Notes: generated from the letters alone by a model not told the origin. Shown: positions 30,901-43,967, numbered from the stretch's first letter. The stretch is 64,000 nucleotides of DNA from Agapetus fuscipes (GCA_951799405.1 OX637339.1:10106001-10170000), one strand, 5' to 3'. Program-made: numbers and translations.

Positions 30901-33609
30901 TTTTTTTTTTTTTTTTTTTCAAACAGTTTTTATTTATTTATGAATAAAATACAATATATGATACATAAGAGCATAGAAAAAACCAAAGAAGAAAAATAAT
31001 AAATTACAAGAAAACTAAGTCAAAAACAAGATAAAACATGTATGAGCAGAAAAAATAAACTTGAAGCAGCAAAAGCATAAATACATAGTGTAAGATTTAG
31101 CAAACATATAAAACACATAAAAGCAGAAAAAAGAAACAAAGAAGCAGCAAAAACATAAATACATAGTGTAAGATATAGTATACAGGTATATTAAAATAAG
31201 TATAAAGAGCAGAAAAAAGAATCAAGAAGAACAAAAACAAAAAATGTGTAGTGTAACAGATAATAATATATAAGTATGACAAAATAAGCACAACAGCAGA
31301 AAAAAAGAAACAAGAATCAGTAAAAATAAATAAATGTATGCATAGTGTTTTGTTAAGATGGTTTGGGCATATGGAGAGAATGAATGAGGAAAGACTGACG
31401 AAGAAAGTATATGTTGGTAGAATAGATGGATGTCGTGGTAGAGGAAGACCGAGAAAGGTATGGATGGACCAAATATCCGAAATTGCGAATGAATGGAATA
31501 TCCAGAGTCATAATAAAAGAAGAGCTTGTATGAAGAAGGTTATGACTCTGGAGGAAATGAAAGAAGTATGCAAGGATAGAAAGAAATGGCGGTTAATCTG
31601 TGATGTTGGTGGCTAGGGTTTGTTAAAGTGAAATTGGTTTTATGATTTAGTTTTTTATGTCCATGTATATATTGTTATTTATTGATTTAAAAAAATGTAA
31701 TTTGTCATGTATATTCCTTGACTTATAGGTTGTTATGCGGCTGACCACCCATAATATAAAAAATTGGTTCACTTTGCCAATGTCACCCCTGTTTCAGGGA
31801 AGGACGGCAAGAGCTGCAAGGCTTATGTTCATTTGAGATTGGGTTTTTATATTGTAGGTCCACATGCGTGTTAGCGCGAAATTATACATATCTGCTTGTG
31901 GGAATGCATTTAATATAAATCTTAAATGATATATATCTTTGCAGCTTAGATTAGATTAGATTAGTGTATAAAAACCTAAAGCTTAGCAGTGACAAAAAAA
32001 TGCTTCAAAACTCCAATACTGTCAGGGGCAAAGGGGTCGAAATGCTTCAATTGCTTGTTGTAGACAGTGCATGCACGCAAAGGAATACTGAAGGTAGCTT
32101 GTCCTGGAGATGCCAATATAAAAGAGGATCTTTTCACGGAAAATCCGATTAGGTACATTTATTTTTATCCTGTCGAGCAAATACGGCGAGTCAATTTGAT
32201 TGTTTAAAATTTTGTATAGAAATAGTGCATCTCTATATGATCTACGGGTTTCAAGAGTTTGAGTGGAGTATAGGCTACATGAAGATGCGTAGTCAAGATA
32301 ATGGTGATTTCTGAAATTTAAGTATCTTAAAAATTTCTTCTGCACTCTTTCTATTTGTCTTATGTAGACTTTATAATGTGGATTCCAAATGACTGAACAG
32401 TATTCCAAGCGAGATCTAACAAAAGCGTTATAAGTCAAATTCTTTGCATAATCGTAGGACATATCCTAACATGCTCAGGGACTTTTTGACTGTAGAGGAT
32501 ATGTGAGCTTGAAAATTAAGCTTACTATCTAGAAATACCCCTAAATCTTTAATTAAATTGGTTCTGGGAATAGGTAAATTTTTTAATTTATATTCGTGGA
32601 AAACAACATGATTATTTCTACAGAAAGAGACAACACTACACTTGCTAATATTAATGGATATATTGTTATTGATGCAATACATCTGTAAACACTCAAGATC
32701 CTCCTGTAGTAAGGCGCAGTCGATGGGGGAATTGATATTTTTGAAAATTGTAGCATCATCTGCATATAATAATATTTCGGAGTGTTTAATATAAGATGTT
32801 ATGTTATTTAGAAAAAGAACAAACAAGAGAGGGCCGAGATGGGAGCCCTGAGGTACTCCAGATGATACTGAAAGAAAATTTGAGATGTATCCCTTAATAG
32901 CCACTGCCTGTGTTCTATTTTTTAGGTAAGAAGATACCCAGCGTAGAAGATCGCCATGCACACCAAGGTCGCCTAATTTTCTTATGAGAAAGTTGTGGTC
33001 AATTTTGTCGAAAGCTTTAGAGAAATCGGTGTATATTGCATCAACTTGACCCTTTACTCTAAACGCTTCATAAATGTGACTTGTAAATTCGCTCAGATTT
33101 GTTTCAGTGGATTTCTTGCTGATAAAGCCATGTTGTTGATTAATTATGTGGGGGCGAACTGCTGCATATAGTTGATCATAGACAATTTTTTCAAAAACCT
33201 TGCTAAAAATTGGTAGTTTTGAAATTGGACGATAATTAGCTATATCATTTTTGTTGTCAGATTTGAAAATTGGAGTAATGAAAGCTCTTTTCCAGGAAGT
33301 CGGAAAAGTACATTCCGCCAGTGATAATTTAAATAATATAGTAATTGGGATGGATAGTTGTTTTGCACATTTGGATATGAACAGGGGAGGGATGCCATTG
33401 GACCCCGACCCTTTATTTAGGTCAACACTAACTACAAACATCAGATTTATCGACGGTAATCGAGTGTATATCACAAAGACTATTTTGTACAGCATTAGAG
33501 GTATTATTAATAGGAAAAGGTTCTTCAAAGCTTGAGTGAAAATAATCATTAAATGCATTACATATGGACAAACCGTTGGTGAATTTATTTTTACCGAAAT
33601 AAACTTCAT
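30901..33609 (-). mobile_element. Jockey-like LINE, 5'-truncated, one frameshift, interrupted by an RTE-like LINE
   Basis: Reverse transcriptase on the - strand, 33609-32428: FITPIFKSDNKNDIANYRPI, YTDFSKAFDKIDH, GVPQGSHLGPLLFVLFLNNI and the catalytic YADDATIF, followed after a frameshift near 32440 by YNAFVRSRLEYCSVIWNPHY and the rest to 32022. The - strand 3' part contains degenerate repeats of about 90 bases (31030-31340, with agcagaaaaaagaaacaa) and ends in a poly-A tract (poly-T 30901-30920 on +). The RTE-like copy 31350-31964 splits this 3' region. No endonuclease or ORF1 is present. Confidence 0.85.
31350..31964 (+). mobile_element. RTE-like LINE, 5'-truncated, nested in a Jockey-like LINE
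   Basis: Coding end to 31616 ([20 protein letters not shown] to WRLICDVGG), then the family 1 tail at 31713-31964 ending in three TTAGA repeats. Nearly identical in DNA to 61520-61770, so both are young. It interrupts the 3' untranslated part of the opposite-strand Jockey-like element. Confidence 0.88.
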
Positions 33610-33724
33610 CAGGTATATCTTGATTGGTTACGTTTAGACATTGTTTTACATAGCTACCGGCCGTGTGACGTCACAATTTTGTTGTTTATGGAATTTGTGC
33701 TGGGCCCAGTCGATAGTCAGGTCG

Positions 33725-35560
33725 ATAGCTCTCAGTAGGTAGAGTGCTTGCATTCCATACAGAGAGCTCAGGTTCGAATCCCGCTAAGGGTGTCAAAAAT
33801 TATTTCCAGTTTTGGTGTTGATTTAACTCTAATATAAAATACCAGCAAGGCTTACTCAGCTTTCACAAGAAATAAGAAGGTAATAGTCAGTGGCGTAGTG
33901 TGCTATCTCGGCGCCTGGGGCGGGAGACCCATTTTGCCGCCCCCATTCTATAGGTTCTTAATTAAAATTAAATTTCACATGCAATGAGGTACCTTTTATT
34001 GAAGTTAAAATAGGATGAGCGGTTTTACAAGCGGATTCTACGGGCCTTATGAGCAGCGAAGTCAGAAATCACTTTGTCAAAATCAATATTAGCAGCCAAT
34101 TCTTGTTCAATCGACAATATAGCCAAGTTTGATAGTCTAGCGGAGCTCATATAGTAGATCTGAGGTAATTTTTTATTAGCTTCAACTTCGAAAAACTTCT
34201 CTCACAACTTGCAACACTAATCGCCAAAGTCAAATATATATACGAATCAAGATGACTATATTTGGAACTGAAATTCCGAGATTCAGTTTTTGAATGAACT
34301 GGAGGAGCTCCAGTGGTCCTTTACCACTTATATCTTCCTCTGATTCAGAACAGGCAACAACAACAAACTGCTGAAGACGCTTCCGCTCCATCTGAAACTC
34401 GTCCTTGTCGATGTCTTCTAATACATGGGAAAGATCACACTCGAACTTGCTGTCCAAAAGTTTCGCTGGCATCAAAAATCCGAACTTGTCAAAAATCCGA
34501 ATCGAGTCGTCATTTCTTGAATGATCTTGTCGAATGATGCGATCATCTCTCGACGGATTTCCTGTTCGTGAGACAAAGCTGCATCTTCAGAAGATTCATC
34601 GCCATGCATGCGTTTTTTCCTGCGAATTCTTCTCGTTTTGAGTTCGATTCTGAGTTTTTCGCAGAGTCTTAGCAAAGTCAGTTGCTTCTTGCACGAACCG
34701 GTCTCTACTTTCCACTAAGAGGGTTTTCAAAGCGCAGAGTTTCTGAGCACACTTATCCACACTTAGTCCTCGTTGCTGCAGGTAAATCTGTGCGTCATCT
34801 ACTTCAGGTAGCACTGCAGCCCAAAAGCCAAGAAAAGTTACGAAGTTAAATGACTACATGGCTGTCAGGAGAAGACTGGCTCCCGATCTTGTTTCGGAAG
34901 TTTGAGATGAATCTGTTAATTGTTCCAGTACCTCAAGAACTACCTCAAACTTATTTTTAAGCATCTTGACCGCTACATGTCTAGCGCGTTTGAGTGACTC
35001 GTTTTACGGCTTGACCTGTGACGGCAACCAAAGCGTTCCATCGAACAGTTGATGCGGAAAAGAAGGCAAACAGCTTCTCCAGAGTTCCAAAAAACGTCAC
35101 GGAATCCACTGATTCAGAAGCAGCGTGTACCCCAGCCAAGTTTAGTGAGTGGTTTGTGCATGCAACGATTTGTATGTAAACAAACAAACGTTATAAAGAG
35201 CTCTGTCAGTGATTTCGCAGTTTTTCTTTTAAATGAATATTTAAAAAAAAATGGTGCGCAAAGTTTTAGATAAAAATGGAACATTATAGTGTGTCTGACA
35301 CATGTGATGAATGAATCATAGATCAGATCTCAACCCGCTTCACTGGCGACCCGCGCCCCCGCGGGCTGCCGCCCGGGACGGGCCGCCCCCTCCGCCCCAC
35401 CCACGCTACGCCACTGGTAATAGTCCCCTTAGGAGCTGGGAAACCCCCCCTTCAACTGAAGTGGCTGGCGCAAGGTCGGTTTATACCTGTAAAAATAAAT
35501 AAGTTTACTCACCACCACATTCCACTCTGAAGAAGTTGCTATAGCATACAATTTATGGGA
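33725..35560 (+). mobile_element. tRNA-derived SINE split by a hAT element
   Basis: The head with ctcagtaggtagagtgc and B box ggttcgaatcc is at 33740-33800 and its body runs to 33887. It continues at 35417 (ccccttaggagctgggaaa, caactgaagtgg, aataaataagtttactcacc) to about 35560. The insert is the hAT 33888-35416. Confidence 0.85.
33888..35416 (-). mobile_element. hAT transposon, internally deleted, with 8-bp target duplication
   Basis: Ends cagtggcgtag and ctacgccactg (inverted); perfect target duplication gtaatagt at 33880-33887 and 35417-35424. The - strand holds broken transposase: NHSLNLAGVHAASESVDSVT and FFGTLEKLFAFFSASTVRWN near 35080-35160, and the C-terminal dimerisation block SVASCERSFSKLKLIKNYL near 34150-34220. 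This is the ZMYM1-like branch of hAT. Inactive. It sits inside a tRNA-derived SINE. Confidence 0.92.
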
Positions 35561-35699
35561 TGATTTTCTTCATTTCCAGTGCTTCTTCAACATTTTCTAC
35601 ACTATTTGATTCTTTTGGGATCGTAAATTTAATAAATAAAACAAAGAATCCCATGGGTACCCACCAGGAAGATATTCTTTCCAAAGGAAAAATAAATGA

Positions 35700-36045
35700 A
35701 TGATCGCAAACGCAACACAACTAAGCTACACATATAGTGTAACTTCTTGCCGCGTATCCCCGAAGGGATCGCATGTGGCGAGTTGAACCTATTTATTTTT
35801 ACAGGTAAGGGGGCCGGCCTTACGCCAACCACTTCAGTTGAAGTGGGGGTTTTCCCAGCTCCCGAGAGGGCTGGTACTCATTTCTTGTGAAGGCTGAGTA
35901 AACCTTGCCGGTATTTTATTTTGGGGTTTGAAATAAACACCGAAACGGGAAAATCATTTCTGACACCCTTGGTGGGATTCGAACCCGAGCTCACAGCATG
36001 GAATGCAAGCACTCTACCAACTGAGTTATCGACAAATGATGAAGA
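35700..36045 (-). mobile_element. tRNA-derived SINE, complete copy
   Basis: On the - strand a tRNA-like head (about 36035-35955) with A-box-like aactcagttggtagagtg and B box gggttcgaatccc, then the body ggtgtcagaaatgattttcc, aaggtttactcagccttcac, ccaacttcaactgaagtggt-like block and a 3' end gttgcgtttgcgatc-like sequence near 35700. Confidence 0.82.
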
Positions 36046-37175
36046 GGAAAAATGACTCGGCACAAAAAAAAGAGTTTTTCTCGATGGACAAACTTGAGAG
36101 TAGGTCCTTAAGCAATCAATAACAAAATATTACTTTACCCTTTCTCAGCAACCCGACCAAATGAAATTACAATCCAAAGAAAAAAAATGTGGCATCACTC
36201 AGACAGGTTGCTAGGGAATAGGCTGCCAAATATTTTTTTGTTGGCTGCTAAGTACCCTAGTCACATAGACCTGTGACTTTCATCTGTCGCAAAAAAAAAT
36301 CAAATATTTTTTTTTGTCCATTGCTAACTCGAAGTCTATCATGGATTTCTAACCATGTTATAGAATTCAACCTTTAAAACTATGCAATATTGTAAACTTA
36401 TATTTAGTAGGGTACTAGAAAGAAAGAGGAAAAAGAAACATCAAATTTAATAGAACAACGACACAAAAATATACTATTTATTTCCTCGAATGTTATTTTA
36501 CACAGTTTAATTCACAAAACTCTATTGACTCCGCACTGAGCAGCGTGTTTTATGGTTACAAAAAATGTAAATTGATAGTTAAACCGTTCTTATTGATTCC
36601 CATTTGGAATTTTCGATAAGGAGAATAAAAATCATTCGCATAACGCGTGATTCCTGTTTCAAGTAAAATTTTGGAACAAATAACTTACAACCTCAATTAC
36701 CCAAGTTAAAACTCAGATAATTAAGATTCTACTGTTTTTCCCTCATTAAATAAGGTCTTATTTTTACTTCTTGTTTTACTAGGTGTTGTCAGGACACAAA
36801 ACACACTGAGCTGTCAGTGGGGAATCAGAATGTACACGGTAACATTTATAAATGAATATCCATAATTTTAAGGTAATGGTGAACAGCGATATGTACTCTT
36901 TACATGTAACGAGTTCCTAAACAATCATTTTATTATTAACAAAACTATAACATCCAATATAAATACAATATACATCGGCATCTGTCAGTTATATTTTATT
37001 TTATACATTTAAAATAGATTTCACTTATAACTTCTATTAGGTACAATGTCTTTTTATTTCAATTTTGAATCTACAGGGTGGATAAAACCTTTTAACGAGG
37101 CATAAACTGTTAACGAATTCCATATTTAGCGGATGTTCGGAATTTGAATTTTCTAGTGAACAATTTCAGTCTAAG

Positions 37176-37576
37176 TAAAAGAAATGGCGGTTGATCTGTG
37201 ATGTTGGCGGCTAGGGTTTGTTAAAGTGAATTTGGTTTTTATGATTTAGTTTTTTATGTCCATGTATATATTGTTATTTTTATTCTTTGATTTTAAAAAA
37301 TGTATTTTGTCATGTATGTTCCTTGACTTATAGGTTGTTATGCGGCTGACCACCCATAATATAAAAATTGGTTCACTTTGCCAATGTCACCCCTGTTTCA
37401 GGGAAGGACGGCAAGAGTTGCAAGGCTTATGTTCATTTGAGATTGGGTTTTTATATTGTAGGTCCACATGCGGCATGTGTTAGCGCGAAATTATACATAT
37501 CTGCTTGTGGGAATGCATTTAGTATAAATCTTAAATGATATATATCTTTGCAGCTTAGATTAGATTAGATTAGATA
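37176..37576 (+). mobile_element. RTE-like LINE, extremely 5'-truncated
   Basis: Holds only the last dozen codons (KKWRLICDVGG, stop), the roughly 100-base spacer and the family 1 tail (37319-37576) with TTAGA repeats. Confidence 0.85.
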
Positions 37577-37969
37577 CTTAAGTGTGCAACTATGGTCCTA
37601 AGCAACTAATAACAAAACATTAGTTAGCTTTTTCCCTACCAACCTGGCCATATTACATCACATCACTTTTGTTCATGTTATTTGTGCAGAATCTGTTTGT
37701 AATTATACAGCTTCTGTCTGCAAGAATTTCAATTTTGAAAACAGCATTTTGTATTTTTTACCTCGTTAGAAGATTTTTCATACCTATACCGCAAATCGTT
37801 TAAACATTAGATTATTGATTATTTTTCAGACAATTATACGGTATCCACATATTTATCTACCTTGGGTTTTATCTTTTTAATTTTTATTTTATTTTAATAT
37901 CTTGTAATTGACACACTCTGGATAAAATAACAGTTTTCGCACAGGTAACTATTCTATTTTTGAACTCGG

Positions 37970-38115
37970 AAGGCTTACTCAGCCTCCACAAGAAATCAAG
38001 ACTTGCCTCATTGGAAGTAGGGATCAAGTAAAGTGAGCGACGCAAGGCCTGTCTTACCTGTGAAAATAAATAGGTTTGAATTGTCAAATGTGATCCCTTT
38101 GGGGACAAGAAATTC
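37970..38115 (+). mobile_element. tRNA-derived SINE, body piece
   Basis: ggcttactcagcctccacaa, gacgcaaggcctgtcttacc and gtgatccctttggggac match the SINE body in + orientation. A similar - piece is at 2488-2590. Confidence 0.7.
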
Positions 38116-39039
38116 TCTATATGAGTTTTGCAGATGAATGGCATATTTTTTTTAACTAATGTAATTCTCCACAACATTCTGAAAATGGAATTTTACATTT
38201 TTTTTATATTGGCACAACTTTTTGAATTTGCCAGTCCTTTTTAAAAAGATTAAAACACAATTTCACTAATAAATCAATGTGTGCTTCAATGAACTCAGTA
38301 TTTTTTAAATTTGGGGAATAGTTGTGATGTCACCTGGCTGGGCTAAAGACAGTGCAAAGTGTCATAATGTCTATACAATATTATGCAGGCAGTTTGGGAA
38401 GACACTAGAGCACCGTCCTGCATTTTATTCCGCCAAGTGTATGGACTGATATTGCTGTGCAACAGAAAAATCCCTGATTATCAGGAATCCATTTTATATT
38501 TACTATAAATGACATCACATAGACGAAGGATACTTTGAATGTTTGGAGTCCATTGAACACAACAAAACCTTTTTTAAAACATTCTTTACATCCATTTTCA
38601 TTTATCGACTTCCACAATTATCAAATTCAACATTTTATTTTCATTTCACTCAAATCTAGCACCGCAACATTAGAAAAGTAATGCAAAACGCCTAAAACTA
38701 CAATATAAATTTATGTATTTCCAAAAAACATTTTCAAAATTCATTTTAGCACCCGGTCCTCATGAAAAATGTTAAGCTCAAAGTTTCAAAAATAATTCAA
38801 AAGTTTCTTTCAAAAAGCCTCCATAAAAAACTTGTACAAAATATTAAGTTTTTCTTCTAACTATCTAGTTTCTATACATTCTCCAATTTGCATTGGATTG
38901 TTTGAATACACTTTGGAACAAAAAACAAAATTTGCATGTTTTAAATACTTTCCTTTCAATATAGAATCAAAAACGGCAAAAAGAGTTGTATAGAATCAAA
39001 TACGGCAATCTGTTGCAGGAGCCCTCCTGCATGCCCATG

Positions 39040-39343
39040 CATTATAATAAATATGAATCTTAAATGTTGATGTATCTTTGAAACTTAGATTATAGATAAG
39101 TATATAGGTTGGTATAAGCCGACCACCCATAGTGTAAAAATTGTTTCACCCTGCCAATGTCACACCTGTTTTAGGGAAGGTCGGCTAGATTGCTGGGTTT
39201 ATGTTCATTTGAGATTTGGGTTTTTGTTTTTGTGAATATTTTGCGTCATGTGAAACCACAAACTTGCACGTGTCTGTTTGAGCATACATTTAAGTGATAT
39301 TAGTCTAAATGTTAATATATCTTTGCAACAGAGATTATAGATA
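39040..39343 (+). repeat. SINE-like repeat family 1, a tail piece then a full copy
   Basis: A 3' piece at 39045-39095 (gaatcttaaatgttgatg ... cttagattatagata) directly precedes a full but old copy from ataggttggtataagccgac at 39104 to agattatagataa. Confidence 0.78.
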
Positions 39344-40289
39344 AATACATGGAAACACGGCAAACAAATTTTTCTGTGTTTTCATACATTTATCTTCTTC
39401 AGAAAAAAATCTAGATTGCTGTTTTTGATTCTTCCGACTCTTTATTTATTTCAACCATTAATCATTATATAATATTTTTTTTATATTACATGACTGGGTT
39501 TTCACTCTCAGACTTGTAATATTCTGAGGAAATGGCAACTAGAATGGGCTCCGACTTTACCAGGTTCCATTTGAGTTATTTTTTCAATCATACTTCATTT
39601 AATATTCAATACATTTATTTAGCAGTCAATTTCATTGCAAAAACTTAAATTTTACAGTCATAGATAAAAAATGGACTTTAGGACAAATTTTAATTTTAAA
39701 TCTGCGCAATATAAAACTTCCACAATATAAAACATTGCGTAAATATTCAACCATATAGGAAGCACCATAAACAGAAAGATGAATGGAAGATACAACAGTG
39801 CCTCTAGTGAGCATTTTAATTTTCATACATTTTTTTCTGTTTCCTTGAGGAGCTGAATTTAATAGATTTTTATTTTTTATTATTCTCTATCGTTAAACAT
39901 TGTTTATTCATGTATATTTTATTAATTTCACCATTGATGTATAATGTAAACAACCCTGAAACTATTTTAATGCAAATAGATGCTATATCCATTTCAATCT
40001 CCCTCAGTACAACGATTCCTTAGTTAGAAAGAGCAAAGAACAAACACGTGTGAGAGAAGCTACATAGAAAATTTATCTAAAATGTTGGTATAACTAAATG
40101 TCATATCTGTCTGGAAATTGTGCGCAGTGTTTTAATTGTTTGGTGGTAAATTTGTCTATTTTAAAAGATAAAAAGTTATTATTATAAGACGTCATGATAT
40201 TGGGTGTAGAAATACACGATGGATAAAGCTCTCGCTTGCGGCATAAACTTAGGACTTCAGATGATTATTCAGTATCCTGTGTGTGTTTG

Positions 40290-40578
40290 ATGGGGCTTCC
40301 ACACGCTTGCCAACCCATCTCAAGTCAAGCGCACAGTGTGTCGTCTAGACCATGCTAGCTGGACAAAATTTTGTCTAATGGACTAATTTTGTCCAGCTAG
40401 CATGTTCTAGACGACACACTGTGCGCTTGGCTACAAGCCAAGTGCACAGTGTGTCGTCTAGAACATGCTAGCTGGACAAAATTAGTCCATTAGACAAAAT
40501 TTTGTCCAGCTAGCATGGTCTAGACGACACACTGTGCGCTTGACTTGAGATGGGTTGACAAGCGTGTGGAAGCCCCAT
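40290..40578. repeat. 289-bp near-perfect palindrome
   Basis: Arms of 143 bases with a 3-base loop at 40433-40435 and about two mismatches. Each arm is itself an imperfect palindrome of about 100 bases (gtgtgtcgtctagaccatgc ... gcatgttctagacgacacac). Ends tggggcttccacacgcttg. No coding content. Confidence 0.95.
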
Positions 40579-40929
40579 GACAGGTCTCTCATTGACAGTC
40601 TGTCTATGACAGATATAGTTGACATTTGTGTCCCGTACCTACTGCGCTTCAATGCCGTAAGCTAGTTTTAGGTTCATTTATATTATAAACCAATGAATTT
40701 CACAGTCTTTCCTACCACAAATTTTTTATGTTGGGTTTGACATCTACGCGCTAGTAGGGTTGACATCCCAGTGATTTATACAGGTAGATATTATTTATCA
40801 ACTAGGTAGCCCTAACCTATAAATTCTAGTTCTCTTATTATTTATTTCTCCATCTTTTAAGCAAACAACATCCCACAATATATAATTTACTGCATGAGTA
40901 GTCTTCGTTGGAATCTTTGCAACTTTATC

Positions 40930-41215
40930 AAACACTTTTTTATTCAATAAATAAATCACTTTTGTGCTCTTTCGGGTTTGACCATGTTCTACTTGCAGCT
41001 CCCACATCTGCCGACGTTTCGCTTTCACGAGTAGAAAGCATCTTCAAGGCGAGTTTACGTCAACGCGCGTCCGCGAAGACATCGAAGACCGCCACGGCGC
41101 TTTGAAAACTCCCTTGAAGATGCTTTCTACTCGTGAAAGCGAAACGTCGGCAGATGTGGGAGCTGCAAGTAAAACATGGTCAAACCCGAAAGAACACAAA
41201 AGTGATTTATTTATT
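40930..41215. repeat. Inverted repeat of Penelope-terminal type
   Basis: Arms 40960-41056 and 41108-41205 are inverse copies (gctttctactcgtgaaagcg, aaacgtcggcagatgtggga) around a 51-base loop. The hairpin ctttctactcgtgaaag followed by cgaaacgtcgg resembles a hammerhead stem II plus GAAA, but the first core half reads ttgaaga, so C3 is lost. A decayed relative occurs at 20730-20770. Confidence 0.7.
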
Positions 41216-41689
41216 ATTAACACCGGCCATGAAAGTGAAAGTGAAAGCTTTAAACTTTATTTAACTTTTTTATTTATTTAGGTATAGGTAGGTATGTTGT
41301 GTACAAAACAAAAAAGTCTGACGACTCCAGCTCCTACAGACCACAACAAAAGATCCCAAAAAGCAACTCTTCAGTGTCAACTGCTGACCATGTAAGCCTA
41401 AAACTTCTATCGAAACAAAAAAGTGCTTGTTTTTGTTGCAAACTTCAAGGCATTTCAATTCAGCATTGTTTTGTGTACCTCCAACCTTAAATAAAGTGAT
41501 TACAAGTAATTTAATCTACCAATCACAGCTAATAAACAGTCACTAGTTGTTAGGTACATCAAACATTCAGTATTAACGACGTTTAACATTACTTTATTGT
41601 ACAATTGCTGATATTTAAGGTTAACGACAAAACTTTATTTAAGTCTTATTATTAATATACTTTTAAACCTAAATAAGCATGTAAACAAA

Positions 41690-41870
41690 AGTATTTCATC
41701 TATCTTTTTAATGGTTTGTGTATCAACACTGTGAAAATTCATTATTAATTTTATAAACAACTCTAAAGATTTGTTTTCTATATTAGAACAAGTGTTTTTA
41801 TTTTGAAAATACTGATGATGATCTGGGGACCGAAAATGTTTGTAATTTGTAATTTATACAATAATAGTGG
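41690..41870 (+). mobile_element. Solo Penelope-like terminal piece with hammerhead-like core
   Basis: Contains gtgtatcaacactgtgaaaa as at 6896 and the core ctgatga (41812-41818), weak stem II (gatc...gacc), gaaa (41832-41835) and tgtttgtaatttg. Confidence 0.6.
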
Positions 41871-42349
41871 AAATAAAAGCAGACTTTCTAATAAAGGAAG
41901 ATGGGTTTCTTTAGAGTCATTTAAAAAATTACTTCAGTTCACAATTACTTACTAATAAAAAAATCAATGAACTCTGCACAGATGTTCCCGATTTGGTAGG
42001 CAAACGTGACTACGATCCTCAGCAAACAATGACAAAACATTAGTGTAGCAGTTTCCTTTGCAACCCGGTCGTATTACGTCACAACTTTTTGGTCTATGTC
42101 ATCTGTGCGGACCCCATAGAATGAGCTACCTATAATATTTTACTTGCTTAACGAGCGTTAACCAAACTTTATCTCTTTATGTAAAACAATTATCGTCAAC
42201 ACATAATATGCTAAACATTGACTAGGATTAGATTTATTTTACATGTTTATTTAAATGATTAAAAAAAGGCTTTTTTTTATTGAAATAACAAATAAGAACC
42301 ACGGGCGAAAAACACAGCTTACTTCATGGTGAACCATCAAAAGTGTCAT

Positions 42350-42417
42350 TTTAGGAGATGGCACCGGGAGCTATGATTGTTACTTTAGGAGATGGCACCG
42401 GGAGCTATGATTGTTAC
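42350..42417. repeat. 34-bp perfect tandem duplication
   Basis: Units 42350-42383 and 42384-42417 are identical (tttaggagatggcaccggga...). Confidence 0.95.
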
Positions 42418-42502
42418 TACTCTCATTATGATCCTTGTAGGTATATATATCTACTCTTTTTTTGTTTTAGTCTAAAATGGACTCGGAACAAAAAAATAAT
42501 AT

Positions 42503-42757
42503 TTTGACTTTTAGGTTGGTATGAGGCTGACCACTCATACTGTAAAAAATGGTTCACTTTACCAATGTCACCCCGCTTCCAGGGAAGGTCGGTAAAAGTT
42601 GCAGGGCTTATGTTCATTTGAGGTTTGGATTTTAATTTGTACATACACATTCAGCATTTGTAAATGTGAACTAACGTGTCTGTTTGTGGGCTTGCATTTG
42701 ATATGAGTTTTGAATGTTAATATATCTTTGCAACAATTGCAACTTAGATTATAGATA
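42503..42757 (+). repeat. SINE-like repeat family 1
   Basis: Full copy, ttgacttttaggttggtatg to gcaacttagattatagatag. Confidence 0.82.
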
Positions 42758-43180
42758 GACTCAGCAAAAAATTTGAAATTAGATTTTTTCTCTGCGGCTA
42801 AAAATCACACATCTATGAGATTAGGGCTCTTAGCAACCAATAAATAAACATTAGTCGATAGATTTTCTACCGAGTCCGATAAAAACAAGTAGGGTGCATC
42901 GGGGAAGTTCCATTTATGGGGGAAATCCAAAAATTAACAAAATCTACCTAAATTGGTGTAGGTATTATTCTATATTGGGTCTTAACGAGATTGTATGAAA
43001 ACCTGGAAAAATAGTAGAGCATTGTATCCAATATTTTTTTAGAAAAAATATCTTTTTTAAACTGGTAATTTGGCACAAAAATAACATTTTCTCTTACATT
43101 AATAAAACAATTGAAAATATAATTTTATAAAAAATATTTTTAGCATTTTCACACGAGTAGGATGAATATTTTAATTTTAT

Positions 43181-43478
43181 AAGGGGTCGTCCATAAATTA
43201 CGTCATCGATTTTGGCCGATTTTCGACCCCCCCCCCCCCCTTACAATCATCCTATAGTCATTATCTAATGACCCCCCCCCCCCTCTTTCTGTAATAATGG
43301 ATGAGCTTAATAATTAATAATGTTATATTACTTACATAATATTTTGTATATTTTGTAGAAATTGGTATTTACAAGAACGACGTCACTTTTGGTACTCGTA
43401 CATCATTTGCCATCATCCGCAGACCAGACTCCCCCCCCCCTTAATGCGAATGACGTAATATATGGACAGCCCCTAAAG
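43181..43478. mobile_element. MITE with poly-C subterminal tracts
   Basis: Left aggggtcgtccataaattac with gtcat; right inverse atgacgtaatatatggacag with cccct. Long C runs lie inside both ends and at 43272-43284. About 298 bp, non-coding. Confidence 0.8.
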
Positions 43479-43967
43479 GTACCTACCTACATGCAGTATT
43501 AAACACCCTGGCTAGATGCGTAGGAAGATTCTTATATCATATCTCTTGTCTATAGAAAAATTCTAAAAGTACAGCTTCAAGTTCTTTCTCCTTCTGGAAA
43601 ATTCTAACCTAACCTTGTTTATAAACATCACTCTAAATTAAATATAGATGTAATATAACAAGAAAAAGTAAATTTTAAATTCTTCAACACATGAATTTTG
43701 TGCAAAATATATCATTTCTTATACAGTCAAACATGGTTACAGCAAGTTCACGGCTTTAATTAGCAGTTACTTAATGATTTGTTAGTTTGGGTTTATTCTC
43801 ATACAAACACGTTTTTTTTTAACGTCCAATTAATACAGTCAGCTCAATGCGCTTAGGTAAAATACACAACAATTTGTAACAGTTTAAAAATATCATAAAC
43901 AAGAAAAGATAACTTCTAGGTTGGCTTGGCAGGGAACTTTCCGTCAATGGAGTTTTCGTCCTTTTAC

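Noticed and set aside
35955..36040. A tRNA gene on the - strand (and one at 33735-33805 on +)
   Set aside because: A and B boxes are visible but the cloverleaf is poor and both are heads of a dispersed SINE.
43205..43440. Poly-C tracts as G-quadruplex regulatory sites
   Set aside because: They are part of a MITE's subterminal sequence far from any gene start; length may also be affected by sequencing error.
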